64,000 nt of DNA, from positions 310,001 through 374,000 of the forward strand of contig CAWCZF010000004.1 of NCBI GenBank assembly GCA_963799975.1, in the 5' to 3' direction. The notes beneath the pieces are model-generated. The model made no database searches. It saw nothing but the letters and a program-made list of their open reading frames with translations, and was not told the DNA's origin. Below are positions 41,228-51,731 of the stretch, one piece after another. Position 1 is the first letter of the stretch; the number at the start of each line of letters is the position of its first letter. The DNA is from Actinoallomurus sp963799975 (GTDB lineage: Bacteria; Actinomycetota; Actinomycetes; Streptosporangiales; Streptosporangiaceae). The position numbers and the translations under genes are program-made.

Positions 41228-41485
41228 CAGGCCGCCCACGGGTCGAGCACCTCGGCGAGCAGGGCGGCGAGTTCGGCGGTCACAGTGGTGTGTCTCGGCC
41301 CAGGTGTGCGCCTGCTCGAACCGGTCGGTGAACAGCCATTCCATGCAGCGTTCGCACACTGCGGCGTACAGGCCGCGTCCCTCGTCCCACTCGACCGAGA
41401 CGGGACCGGCCGGGGTCGGACCGGGACCGGGCACGGACGGACGGGGACGGCGAGGACGAAGCTTGATGATCTTGGCCAGTGCCAT
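41227..41485 (-). CDS. Small zinc-finger-like AICE protein (one frameshift)
   Basis: About 85 residues, starting MALAKIIKLRPRRPRPS. A C-x2-C pair (VCERCMEWLF) followed by HTWAETHHC suggests a metal-binding finger. After one extra base near 41284 the end reads VTAELAALLAEVLDPWAA and stops at 41227 in a TGATG overlap with the DUF2637 gene. Such mobile-element transfer proteins accompany TraB genes; function unknown. Confidence 0.7.
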
Positions 41486-41562
41486 GAGGACTCCTGTTTT
41501 CGGGCATGCGTCGGCTGGGGAGTTGGCGCGGGGGGGTGCGCCGGGCGGTTGGGGGGAGGGGG

Positions 41563-42915
41563 TTATGCGGCTTCGTCGTGGCCGGTGGCCGTCAGCTCGG
41601 CCCAGGGGCGCGCGAGGTGGGCGAAGCGCCGGGCGGCGCGTTCGGCCGCTTCCTCGCTGACGTAGACGGACCGGGCGCGATGCCAACTGCCGTCCTGTCC
41701 GGCGATGACCGCGACGCCGGGCATCTCGGCGGGGATCTGCCGGGCGGCCTCCAGCGCGGCCGGGTCCATGTCGCCCAGCGTCATGTTCGCCGTCTCGGGA
41801 TCGTTCACGCGGTGGCAGATACGGCCCGGAGAGCTGGGATCGAAGGGCGGTCACACCGGGGCCGAGGTCGGAGCCGATCCGCTGGCCGCAGATCATCAGG
41901 TACACCCCGAAGGCGCGGCCGAGTTGCGCCACCCGGAGCAGTGCGGTCGCGGCCCGGGATACCTCTTCTTTCTGGCTCTTGTCGGCCATCAGGAACAGTT
42001 CGGCGACCTCGTCCACCAGGACCACGACCGGGGTCCGGCCGCAGGTGCTCGGGGAGTTTCCAGATGTTGCGGGCGCCATGGGTCCGGCAGAGCGCCATCC
42101 GTACGGTGACGATCTGGACGAGGTCATCGAGGAGCCCGACGCATTCGGTACGGGTGGTGGCCAGCGCGGACAGCCGCGGAGCGTACGGGGTGAACTCGAC
42201 GCCGCCCTTGAGGTCGAAGCCGACGAGGGCGATCGGCTGGGGCGCGAGTCCCTTGATGATGGCGTTGGCCAGGTTCGACTTGCCGGATTGGGTCGCTCCG
42301 GCGTTCAGCCAGTGCGGGCACGGTCCGGAAGTCCATGACCCACGGTTGGCCGTTCTCCAGACGGCCAGGTCGTACGGTCAGCAGCTCTCCTGTCTCCGGG
42401 GCGATGTCGACCACGCGTCAGCGGGTCGCGCATGGTGGCGAGCAGCAGCGACGCGGCCCGGCTTGGACTTGACGACCCGTACGGCGTGGACCCGCCAGGC
42501 GTGCGCGAGCCGTTCGGCGACCTTGGCGTAGTCGTCGGGGACCTGGCCGTCGAGCAGCTTGACCCAGACCCGCCAGCCCAGCCGTGTCGGCCGCAGCACC
42601 CACAGCGGGGGAGCCTTCTCGACGAGGACGCTCCGGAGACGACGCCGCTCGACACACGGCCGCCACGTCTCTCGCCGATCGCGACATCGAACCCGCGAGC
42701 GGTACCGAGTCCAGGCCGAGACGCCAGCGCCGCCGCTTGCAGGACAGGCCACAGCCGACGGCGACGTGCGACCAGGTCAGGTAGACGAGTACGGCCTTGA
42801 CCGGGAACTCAATGACGTACCAGAAGGAGCGAGGCAGCCACCGCCGCCACGCCCAGCCCCCGGCCGCCGAAGCGGCCAGGGCACCGAGAGCGACGACGAT
42901 CGTCGTGTGGTTCAC
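41563..42915 (-). CDS. traB: FtsK/SpoIIIE-type TraB DNA translocase (several frameshifts)
   Basis: About 450 residues; this is the single protein that moves double-stranded DNA between mycelia in AICE conjugation. The N-terminus (VNHTTIVVALGALAASAAGG, then YVIEFPVKAVLVYLTW) is membrane-inserted. Walker A is GATQSGKSNLANAII, Walker B VVVLVDEVAELFLMADK, and the C-terminal part reads QLGRAFGVYLMICGQRIGSD, VNDPETANMTLGDMDPAALE. The segments lie in different frames with breaks near 42690, 42440, 42310, 42110 and 41815. The separate open frame at 41563-41808 is its C-terminus, not a gene of its own. Start GTG 42915. Confidence 0.88.
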
Positions 42916-42926
42916 GGTCGATCGTG

Positions 42927-43267
42927 TCAGGCCGCAGCCTGGCCGGCGGCGCGCCGCGAGTGATCGAGTCGGCCCGGTAGGCGATCCCCGAGCGCGTGAC
43001 CCCGTCGCGGGTCTGCTCCCAGGGGAAGGCCGTGAGCTTGAACGGCGTGACGATCTGGCCGACCTGCACCGCCGGGTCACCGGAGATGGCGACGTTGATC
43101 AGTTCGACCCGCCCCGACTCGTTCGCGGCCGAGAGGCCCACCTGATAGACGGTCTGGCCGTTCCGGTCGACCTTCACCTCACCGGTGTCCTGGTTGACGA
43201 GCTTCGGGCGAGGGGCCGCCACGCATACGAACGAGAGTGCCGCGGTGTCTACCGGGATGTTCCGCAA
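42927..43267 (-). CDS. Conserved AICE protein upstream of traB
   Basis: About 113 residues, NIPVDTAALSFVCVAAPRPK, VYQVGLSAANESGRVELINV, VTPFKLTAFPWEQTRDGVTR, GIAYRADSI. This family precedes traB in Streptomyces elements. The frame stays open to 42809, overlapping traB by about 100 bases; a one-base change near the ADSI codons would end it at 42927 instead, just before the traB start, which I prefer. TTG 43267 starts it next to the operator palindrome, so it is likely controlled by the divergent GntR protein. Confidence 0.7.
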
Positions 43268-43299
43268 TCCGATCTCCCTGCTTCGATCGGATCAATATA

Positions 43300-43336
43300 C
43301 TTAGTAGGTTAACGTACTAAGTAGTGATGGTCTACT
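43300..43336. promoter_or_regulatory. Operator palindromes between GntR and transfer genes
   Basis: CTTAGTA (43300-43306) and TACTAAG (43315-43321) form a perfect inverted repeat around GGTTAACG. A second pair, AGTAG (43320-43324) and CTACT (43332-43336), follows. They lie between the divergent starts 43267 and 43360, in an AT-rich stretch, and fit dyads bound by GntR/KorSA-type repressors. Confidence 0.7.
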
Positions 43337-43359
43337 ATGGACGTGAAGAAGGGAGAGTG

Positions 43360-44105
43360 ATGGCGATCACACAACCCCGGTACGCGCAAGTGGCAGACGT
43401 GCTGCGCGACCGGATCAACGCCGGGACGTACGAACCCGGTGATCAGCTTCCGTCCCAGCGCGAGCTAAGGGAGGAGTTCGATATCTCCGTCCCGACCGCG
43501 AAGGCCGCGATCTCGCAGCTCGTCAGCGAGGGACTCGTCTACGCCCACCAGGGGCGAGGCGTGTTCGTGCGGGAGACGAAGGAGCTACTTAGGTTCGCCG
43601 GCGGTCGCTACGGCCTGGCCGGCACGCCGAACGCTCGCGAAGAAGAGGCCAGCGGTATCGAGCTGGACGTCCGCGCCGAACATCGACAGGTCCAGGCCAC
43701 ACCCGAAGTCGCGGCAAGGCTGGAGATCGAGCCGGGCGACATGTGCAGCGAAGCCGTCTACTCGTGGTACCTGGACGGCGAACCGGTCATGATCAGCACC
43801 CAGTGGGAGCCACTCGCCATGACCCGCGAGAACCGAGATCGAGACGCCCGCCGGCGGGGAGCGCGGCGAACCGGACGTGATCACGCGGTTCGGCAAGATC
43901 GGCATCACCGTGAAGAAGACCCGCGAGGACATCCGGACCCGGATGCCGACCCCGGACGAGGCCCACACGCTCAAGACCCCCAGCGGGGTGCCGGTCTTCT
44001 ACATTCAGCGCACTCACTACGCCAGACGTCCCGGTGGAAACCGCGGACATCGTCATGCGAGGGGACTCGTTCGTCGTCCGTAACGAACAAGCCATCCCCC
44101 TCTAA
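43360..44105 (+). CDS. GntR/HutC-family regulator, KorSA-like (frameshifted)
   Basis: About 248 residues. The winged HTH is ADVLRDRINAGTYEPGDQLP, SQRELREEFDISVPTAKAAI, SEGLVYAHQGRGVFVRE. The UTRA effector domain follows with EVAARLEIEPGDMCSEAVYS, WYLDGEPVMISTQWEPLAMT. After a break near 43836 it continues VITRFGKIGITVKKTREDIR and ends DIVMRGDSFVVRNEQAIPL. ATG 43360 follows GGGAGA. In pSAM2 KorSA represses transfer and replication; position and the adjoining palindrome suggest the same here. Confidence 0.85.
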
Positions 44106-44225
44106 CCAAACGCGCAGACAGGGGCCGTGACGCGATCCAGTTCAGCGATCGTCCCGGCCTCGTCCTTCGCCAATCCCTGATTATGTACCTCAGAGCAAAG
44201 ACAGGAAATGCGGAGAGTCATCATT

Positions 44226-44520
44226 ATGAACCCGAGCGCCGTACCCCGAAGATGCCCACACCATCGCCGATCGCTTGGTGAAAGCCTGCCAAGCCCAGGG
44301 CTTGAGCGCCGCCATACTCAGCCCGACACGTATCAAGGTGAGCCTGCCGAAGGCCCACCACCACCTCGCCGAAGTCATCAAGATCATGCCCGACGAGGAC
44401 GAGAACCTCGTCCCTCTACTGGAGCTGGGACGAACGCATCTGCCCGGCTAGCGAGATCGATGAGAGCGGTCAAAGTCGATCAAGCACGTCGTCACGCCGC
44501 CCCTTCGCTCCCAGTTCTGA
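44226..44520 (+). CDS. AICE small hypothetical protein (frameshifted)
   Basis: About 97 residues. After correcting one base near 44241 it reads MNPSA YPEDAHTIADRLVKA, CQAQGLSAAILSPTRIKVSL, then HHLAEVIKIMPDEDENLV and, in another frame, LYWSWDERICPASEI. Proteins with this YWSWG-type end occur next to korSA in Streptomyces elements. The role is unknown. Its stop overlaps the next ATG by one base (TGATG). Confidence 0.65.
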
Positions 44521-44735
44521 TGACCGCCGAAGAGAACGAACTGGCACGCGCCGTACGCGAGTTCAACGCAGCCGTCGACTCACTGACGTGGCCCGGAGTG
44601 AGCTGGATAGCCGAACTCGCACAGCTCAAGATCCTCATCACCAAGTACCCCGACCACGCTCGGCAGCTACTCGGCGAGCAACCGCCGGCTACCGCCAACA
44701 CACCGGGAGTGAGCTGGAACCACCACCCCGGCTGA
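44520..44735 (+). CDS. Hypothetical protein, 71 residues
   Basis: Starts MTAEENELARAVREFNAAVD and continues as a helical, mildly acidic protein (WIAELAQLKILITKYPDHAR). Overlap by one base with the preceding gene suggests coupling. No family recognised. Confidence 0.55.
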   Translation: MTAEENELARAVREFNAAVDSLTWPGVSWIAELAQLKILITKYPDHARQLLGEQPPATANTPGVSWNHHPG

Positions 44736-45037
44736 ATGCAGCACGGTTCTCGTGTCGTCGGCGTGTGGGACGACCGGGTGATCGAGACCCTTGATCCCCG
44801 GTCGGCCCCCGCGCCTGAAATGGCGGACGAGTTGGACTCCGAGTCCAGACCGGCGAGCACGGAATTAGTACACGTCATCGCCAAGGACCGTGCGCGTAGC
44901 CGTACCTCAAGAGCGACGATCCGCAGAGTCTGGGAGGTGCCGCTCAGCACCCTTGCCGCCGAAACGTTCTCCCACGCCGGTTCGATCCACCGTCGCACAC
45001 CTGGTTTGAATCCCTCCGACCAGATTGGCCTACCGCA
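44736..45037. other. Region with no supported gene
   Basis: About 300 bases with open frames but no recognisable protein. Short pieces resemble tRNA arms (TTGGACTCCGAGTCCAG near 44830; GGTTTGAATCCCTCC near 45003) but no full cloverleaf can be drawn. Confidence 0.5.
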
Positions 45038-45404
45038 ATGCTCTCCCCATCGTCGGACTCCCCTGACGACCAGTTACTACGACCGAACGAAGCAGCCGAA
45101 CTCTTAGGCGTCCTACCACACCAGCGTCGCGAAGTGGGCAAGAGCCGGAAGACTACGGCCCTCCTTCACCCCCGGCGGCCATCGCCGCTACCGACTGGCC
45201 GACGTCCGCGAACTCCTCAACCTCAACGAAATAACGCCAGAGCAACGCCAACTCGAACAGGACGCGGTCAGGCTGTACGAACAGGGCTGGAGCATCCGCC
45301 AAGTCGCCGCCCAGTTCGGAACCACCTACGGCACCATGCGCAGACTCCTCCTCAGACACAAAACGCTGAGGTCGCGGAGCACCCCACGGCCCGAACGCCC
45401 GTAG
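45038..45404 (+). CDS. MerR/BldC-type DNA-binding protein with second HTH (one frameshift)
   Basis: About 121 residues. The N-terminal winged helix reads LLRPNEAAELLGV, then after one base near 45112 SVAKWARAGRLRPSFTPGGH and RRYRLADVRELLN, the BldC/MerR pattern. The C-terminus has a second helix-turn-helix, WSIRQVAAQFGTTYGTMRRL, as in resolvase or Sigma-like tails. It may regulate cargo genes of the element. It converges on the HEAT-like gene. Confidence 0.8.
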
Positions 45405-45416
45405 CGGACCGGGCGC

Positions 45417-46389
45417 TCAGCCACAATGACGCGTGACGGTCGATACCGCGTCGTCGAGGCCGCCTCCAGTCGCGTCCATGACGGCGTCCACGGACCAGGA
45501 GAGCGTGCGGCCGTCCTGTGTCAATTCCAAGGTGAGGCCGGCTTCGAAGCGGGTGGCGAACAGTGCGAAGTCCGCCGCCGGAACCGCTTGGTGGACGGCG
45601 TCGAGCAACGCGGCCGCGAAGTCGTCGCGTTGGGCCCTGGCTGCCAAGTCGCACTCGCGCAGGGCGGCGGCGACCGCGGCGCTGGCCGGGTCGTAGGCCG
45701 ACAGGTGGGGCAGCGACGCCGGGTCGCGTAGACACGCGGCAGCGTCCAGGCCCCAGGAGCGGACGCCCTCCTCCGCGTCGAGCGACTCGATGAGCGGAGC
45801 CGTGGCCCGGGGGTCGCCCGCCTGGCCAGCCGAAGACCGCCTCCTCGTGGACGGCGCGGCTGTCATCGCGGATGCGCGCCCACAAGGCGGCGCGCGCGGC
45901 AGGGGTGTCGACGGCCAGTTGGCTGCCCAGGCCGAACGTCGCCCAGTCGCGCACATCGGCATCCGGGTCTCCAGTCAGGCGCACCAGCACGTCGACCTCG
46001 ATGCCGCCGAAGTCGCCGGTGGCCACGGCGGGCAGCGCCTGGGCCACCTGGCAGCGAACGTCCGCGCCAGGGTGCCCGGCCAGACTCACCAGGACCGAGA
46101 TCGCCCGTTCGTCGGCCGTACGGCCGAGGGCGCGAGCCAGGGACCAGGCGACGTCGGTATCGGTCTCCGGCGCCAAGCCCAGCAACGCGGATGCGGCCTC
46201 CTCGCGTACGGACTCGTGTCGGTCACTCGCGCAACCCAGGAGATCGCAGCCGACCGAGCGGGTCACCGGATCGGGTGAGCCGAGCATCCCGACGCCGTGC
46301 CGCAGCGACGCTTCGCCGTCCTCCGCGACCTGGCCGAGGATCTGCCAGACGGCGTCGTACTCCTCTGGGTCCGTGACATCACGCGCCAC
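45417..46389 (-). CDS. HEAT-repeat-like protein (one frameshift)
   Basis: About 323 residues made of short helical repeats: LLGCASDRHESVREEAASAL, LARALGRTADERAISVLVSL, HPGADVRCQVAQALPAV, GDPDADVRDWATFGLGSQL, and after one extra base near 45830 GDPRATAPLIESLDAEEGV, CLRDPASLPHLSAY. This is a HEAT/ARM-type solenoid for protein-protein contact. The end, TLELTQDGRTLSWSVDA, is beta-rich. Start GTG 46389 is provisional. It follows the protease-NTPase-TPR gene on the same strand (240 bases apart) and may be its partner. Confidence 0.75.
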
Positions 46390-46628
46390 CTCACGGCCCG
46401 CGTGACCCGAACGTCGATTGCCGGCTGCGTTCTCTCGCGAGGTCGAGCGAACTCCGTCGATCCCCGGCCGGACACCGCGACCGCACCCCATTAACGCAGA
46501 CACCGGCTCGCCCATCGAGAAACCGCAGCGAAGCCGAACCAGCACCTATAAAGCATCAGGTGGGACTGAAGTGACAAGCATCTACCGGGACAGGACAGGC
46601 TTACGGGGCGCGTGGATGAGGACTTTCT

Positions 46629-49600
46629 CTACGTCTTCAAGGGCGCCGCTCCGCGTCGCCGGCCGGTCCATCCGGGCCGGGCGTGCGGCCTCTCCGGGCC
46701 GGTCCCGGCCCGGCCAACCGGCCCTACTCGTCTGGCTCTTGAAGCCACGGGAAGGTCTTCCCCGGTGAGCTGCCGCCAGACAGAGGTGACGGTCTCACGG
46801 TCCTTCTTGTGAGCTTGGCGCAGCATGCTCACGATGCCCTCGACCAAGTCGTTGAGATCCCGTTCAACCGCGATCACCAACGCCTCAAAGAGGCAGCGAG
46901 TGCTTAGGCTCACCTGGCTGAGTTCCAGGAGAGCCATACCCATAACCGTCGTGCTTCGGGCGAGGTCAGGGCGGTAGCGGTCGGGGTTGGTCTCGGCCAG
47001 CTCGCGATAGGTCTGACGGCTTCTTCGGTGACCGGGAGTGCCTCGGCCGGGCGGCCCAGCGCCGAGAACCGGACACCGAGGTTGGACAGGGAGGAGGCGA
47101 GGTCGGGGCGGTAGCGGTCGGGGTTGGTCTCGGCCAGCTCGCGGCGGATAGCGACGGCTTCTTCGGTGACCAGGAGTGCCTCGGCCGGGCGGCCCAGCGC
47201 CGAGAACCGGACACCGAGGTTGGACAGGGAGGAGGCGAGGTCGGGGCGGTAGCGGTCGGGGTAAGTCTCGGCCAGCTCGCGATAGGTCTGGACGGCTTCT
47301 TCGGTGACCGGTAGTGCCTCGGCCGGGCGGCCCAGCGCCGAGAACATGGCGCCGAGGTTGGTCAGGGAGGAGGCGAGGTCGGGGCGGTAGCGGTCGGGGT
47401 AAGTCTCGGCCAGCTCGCGATAGGTCTGGACGGCTTCTTCGGTGACCGGGAGTGCCTCGGCCGGGCGGCCCAGCGCCGAGAACATGGCGCCGAGGTTGGT
47501 CAGGGAGGAGGCGAGGTCGGGGCGGTAGCGGTCGGGGTAAGTCTCGGCCAGCTCGCGATAGGTCGGGGATGGCTTCTTCGGTGACCGGGAGTGCCTCGGC
47601 CGGGCGGCCCAGCGCCGAGAACATGGCGCCGAGGTTGGTCAGGGAGGAGGCGAGGTCGGGGCGGTAGCGGTCGGGGTAAGTCTCGGCCAGCTCAGCGATA
47701 GGTCTGGACGGCTTCTTCGGTTGACCGGTGAGTGCCTTGGCCGTGCGGCCCAGCGCCGAGAACGGGATACCGAGGTTGGTCAGCGAGCGCGCGAGGTCGG
47801 GGCGGTAGCGGTCGGGGTGGTCAGCGGCCAGCTCGCGGTGGAGCGCGACGGCTTCCTCGGTCGACCGGCAGTGCCTCGGCCGGGCGGCCCAGCTCCGAGA
47901 GCATGACGCCGAGGTTGGTCAGCGAGGAGGCGAGGTCGGGGCGGTACGCGGTCGGGGTAAGTCGCGGCCAGTTCGCGGTAGATCTGCGACGGCTTCCTCG
48001 GACGAGCGGCGAGCGCCTCGGCCGGGCGGCCCAGCTCCGAGAACCGGACACCGAGGTTGGACAGGGAGGAGGCGAGGTCGGGGCGGTACCGGTCGGGGTC
48101 AGTCGCGGCCAGTTCGCGATAGAGCGTGGACGGCTTCCTCGGTCGACCGGCAGTGCCTCGGCCGGGCGGCCCAGCGCCGAGAACCGGACACCGAGGTTGG
48201 ACAGGGAGGTGGCGAGGGCGGGGCGGTAGAGGTCGGGCTCGGTCGCGGCCAGCTCGCGGCGGATCGCGACAGCTTCCTCGGCCGAGCGGCAGCGCCTCGG
48301 CCGGGCGGCCCAGCGCCGAGAACCGGACACCGAGGTTGGACAGCGAGGAGGCGAGGGCGGGGCGGTAGCGGTCGGGGTTGGCCGCGGCCAGCTCGCGGCG
48401 GATAGCGACGGCTTCCTCGGTGACCAGGAGTGCCTCGGCCGGGCGGCCCAGCGCCGAGAACATGACGCCGAGGTTGGACAGGGAGGAGGCGAGGTCGGGG
48501 CGGTAGCGGTCGGGGTGGGTCGCGGCCAGCTCGCGGCGGATCGCGACGGCTTCCTCGGTCGAGCGGGCAGCGCCTCGGCCGGGCGGCCCAGCGCCGAGAA
48601 CTGGACGCCGAGGTTGGTCAGGGAGGAGGCGAGGTCGGGGCGGTAGCGGTCGGGGTAAGTCGCGGCCAGCTCGCGATAGATCGGGACGGCTTCTTCGGTC
48701 GACCGGGAGTGCCTCGGCCGGGCGGCCCAGCTCCGAGAACCGGACACCGAGGTTGGACAGGGAGGAGGCGAGGTCGGGGCGGTAGAGGTCGGGGTAAGTC
48801 TCGGCCAGCTCGCGATAGGTCTGGACGGCTTCTTCGGTGACCGGGAGTGCCTCGGCCGGGCGGCCCAGCGCCGAGAACCGGACACCGAGGTTGGACAGGG
48901 AACGGGCGAGGTCGGGTAGGTAGATCTCGCGGTCGGTGTCGGTGAGGGTGCGGCACACTAAGGTAAGGAATTCGGTCAAAGTCGCGCTGAAGAACGCGCC
49001 GCTGACCGATGACTTGGGGAGCTGGTCGGCTACGGCGAACGCGTTTTGTTTGAACGCGGTCGGATTGGTGCGGCCGAGCTGGAGCAAGCCATGTCGCAGA
49101 ATGACAGCTGTTTCCATGGTGGCCGCGAGTGGGGGAGCCGCCGCCGCGAACGGCGCCGGATGATCCACGATCAGGCCCCGTACCTGATCAGCGATTACGC
49201 GATATTCGGGGTGGCTAGTAGTGCGCAGGAGGGTGAACAGCGCCGCGTAGGCCGTGTCGAAGTCATCGATCAAATCAGCGACATGGCCCAGCAGTAAGGT
49301 CTGGGCCGACAAGATGTCGCCCAACAGGAGCTCGGCGAGGCGATCGGGCTGGAGATGACCAACCCCGTCCTCAACCCCGGCGAGTGGGGGATACAGGGCC
49401 GCGAGCCAGCCCACCAGCCCCGCAACGATGCCATCGTCGCGTTCCTGCTCTTCCTTGTCAAGCCGGCGGCGAGTCCGGCGAGCGCCTGGCAGCGTTCCCG
49501 ATCACACGGCCCCATCAAGATCAATGCCGCCACCGCCCGATCCAGTACGGCATCTTGTTCACGAACACGGGCATCGGGATCGAGCTGCGCCGACAAAACA

Positions 49601-51125
49601 CCCTCGGCAAGCAGCCCGCGTCGGGCGGCCACCCGCCGTAAATAGCGGCGTTCGTGGCGGATCAAGGCACGCTCTTCCCCCTTCCCAAGGGGCGGGCGTT
49701 CTTCACCCGTGGCCTCAGCGAGCAGATCAGTGAGCGCGGTGATCTGCAACGTCAACGCATTCCCAAGACGATCGTCATCAAGATCGCGTGGAGCATCCGA
49801 CAGCCGCTCCGCCAACGCCCTCCACCCGGAAGCCTCCACGCCCGGCACGGGCGGTTCTGGCAGCCGCGCCAGATGCTCGGCCAGCCCCTTGACCGCCGCC
49901 GCATACGCCTCCCGGCGCGATCGCCCTTCCTTTGTCAGGGCACCGAGCCGCCGAAGGTCAGTGACGGCAGACCATGCATTGGTGAGATTGGTCCACCAGT
50001 CCCCCGCCGACCGTGCCAGCAACAACACCCGCACCATCCGAGCGGGTGGTTCCTCAGCCAAATCCGCCAATACCGCGATGTCGTTCGGGTTGGTCTCTGC
50101 ATAGTCCGCGACGATCAGCACCGGCTGCGACGAACCCCGCACCCGGCCCACATACTCCCGCAGACCACCGGCAGGAAACCCGCCATCACCGTCACCGGCA
50201 GGATCGGCCGATCGCCGCAGAAATCCGGTGATCCACTCACCGCGCTGTGTGTCGGTGAGGAACTCTCGCGCCAACCGCGTCTTGCCTTGGCCGCCCTCCC
50301 CGGTCACGAGCAACATCGAGAACCGGTCTCGGCCATCGCGCCACCGGCGCAACTCGGCCAGCACATCCCCACGGCCGCGAAAGCCCACGGCCTCTACCGC
50401 CGGTGCCAGCACCGAACCCGGCGTCCCCGCCTCCACCACCCCAGACGGAACCTGAAACAGATCACGCAGCTCTACCGACTCCACCACCGGTTCCACGCCG
50501 GTGTCCTCGGTGATCAGCTCCCTAAACTTCGCATCGGCCATGATCTGATGGATGCGCACCGCATACAGCCGGTCATTGGAAAACCGCCCATCATCTTGTG
50601 CGGCGACACCGACCAACAAGCCGCGGCAAAAAACCGCAGCGCCCGATATACCAGCCCATTCATGACCGTGCACCACACGCGGTCCGCTGCGCTGGCCGAG
50701 CACGTATCCGCGTTTGGAACCGACCGCCAGCGGAGATAACCGGCCATCGAGCTGCTCCACACCCCGAACGGAGTCAAAATCCACGAACTCCGGGAATCCC
50801 AGACCCGTATAGTCCGCAGCGTCGCTTCCAGTGAAGCGGCCCCACCGCACCGGCGGCGCCCCTGACACAAAAAGATCATCCAACCGGACCAGCGCCACAT
50901 CATGGGCGATGCTTCGCCACACCGGAGTGGCCCCATGCTCACTCACCGGCCCCGCATCCGGATGGCCGAGAAAGACCCGCGCCGCGGCCACCATTCGCCG
51001 GTCGACTCATCCACCAGGACATGCCGAGCGGTCAACACCAGCCGCCGTCCAACCAAATACCCCGAACCGCCAAACGATTCCGCCATCGTCCCGGCTCGGA
51101 CATCGGCTAGCCGCAAGCCGTCCAT
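46629..51125 (-). CDS. Trypsin-like protease - P-loop NTPase - TPR protein (frameshifted), conflict-system type
   Basis: A giant protein of about 1,500 residues. The N-terminal trypsin fold has GSGYLVGRRLVLTARHVLVD (His about 35), HDVALVRLDD (Asp about 77) and GISGAAVF (Ser about 162). The NTPase follows with Walker A LLVTGEGGQGKTRLAREFL (about 277-284) and Walker B VLIVADYAE. A helical region (LPKSSVSGAFFSATLTEFL) leads to about fifteen 46-residue TPRs (SLSNLGVRFSALGRPAEALP, YRELAETYPDRYRPDLA) and a basic C-terminus. Breaks occur near 51005, 49415 and repeatedly inside the TPRs. ATG 51125 directly abuts the Trypco2 stop. The architecture matches NTP-dependent biological conflict systems in which sensing by TPRs frees the effector protease; inference. 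Confidence 0.85.
46962..48950 (-). repeat. About fifteen 138-bp tandem repeats encoding TPRs
   Basis: The marker GGTCGGGGCGGTAGCGG recurs every 138 bases (for example near 47102, 47240, 47378), each unit encoding 46 residues. Neighbouring units are close to identical at DNA level, unlike old TPRs. Several units carry an extra G (GGTCGACCG for GGTCACCG). The array is not a CRISPR: no constant repeat with variable spacers. Confidence 0.92.
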
Positions 51126-51437
51126 TCACTCACCCCACGGGCGCGCCTGACGACGCCGCACATCGACCGGCACACCACCCGTCGCCGCATCCTTCACATC
51201 CAACTTCACCCGCAGCCGATGCGTATCCGCCCGCGCTACCTTCCCCGCTCCACCCAACGTCACCACACCTAACACCACCTTGCCGTCCACCCCGCCCTCC
51301 GACCGCGACTCCACCAAGAACTCCATCTCCACCTCGGTCACCCTGAACTGCAACTGCTGATCTTGAGCAGCGTCCTGCGCAACCCCCAACTCATCACGCA
51401 GCACCTCAAGCGCCTGACTCAACCCCACATACTCCAT
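51126..51437 (-). CDS. Trypsin-co-occurring domain (Trypco2-like) protein
   Basis: A 103-residue protein matching the Trypco2 pattern: EYVGLSQALEVLRDELGVAQ as the N-terminal helix, then strands LQFRVTEVEMEFLVE, KVVLGVVTLGGAGKVARADT and HRLRVKLDV. In known systems this domain accompanies trypsin-like effectors and may hold or position them. The ATG 51437 is preferred over an upstream open frame. Its stop directly abuts the ATG of the protease gene (TGAATG), so the two products are made together. Confidence 0.8.
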   Translation of the reverse strand: MEYVGLSQALEVLRDELGVAQDAAQDQQLQFRVTEVEMEFLVESRSEGGVDGKVVLGVVTLGGAGKVARADTHRLRVKLDVKDAATGGVPVDVRRRQARPWGE

Positions 51438-51731
51438 AACCCCGCCAACCCCGCTCCGTAGACACCAGACAGACAAAGTGTGACACCAGACGTCACTCCG
51501 AACCCGAAAACGACAAAACCGGATACGGCCAGGGACGAAGCACGCCGCCACAGACCTGCCGCCGGCAGGCGCCACAACCCCCGAGTGCAGCCTCGCCCAC
51601 CGACCTGCGCCGGCCAGCCAAGCCGGTTGAGCGAGCCCAAAGCGGGGGTCTCGAGACCCCCAGCCCCCGCGAGCCGGAGCACTCACGCCCGCGAAACCGT
51701 CTATCACACCACCTCGCCGTCCGCGAGGGAG

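Noticed and set aside
41563..41808. Separate 81-residue gene
   Set aside because: Its sequence continues the TraB C-terminus after a frame break.
44820..45030. Possible tRNA genes
   Set aside because: Isolated arm-like pieces exist but acceptor, D- and T-arms cannot be joined into a cloverleaf.
46962..48950. Possible CRISPR array
   Set aside because: The 138-bp units encode TPRs in frame and there are no constant repeats with variable spacers or cas genes.
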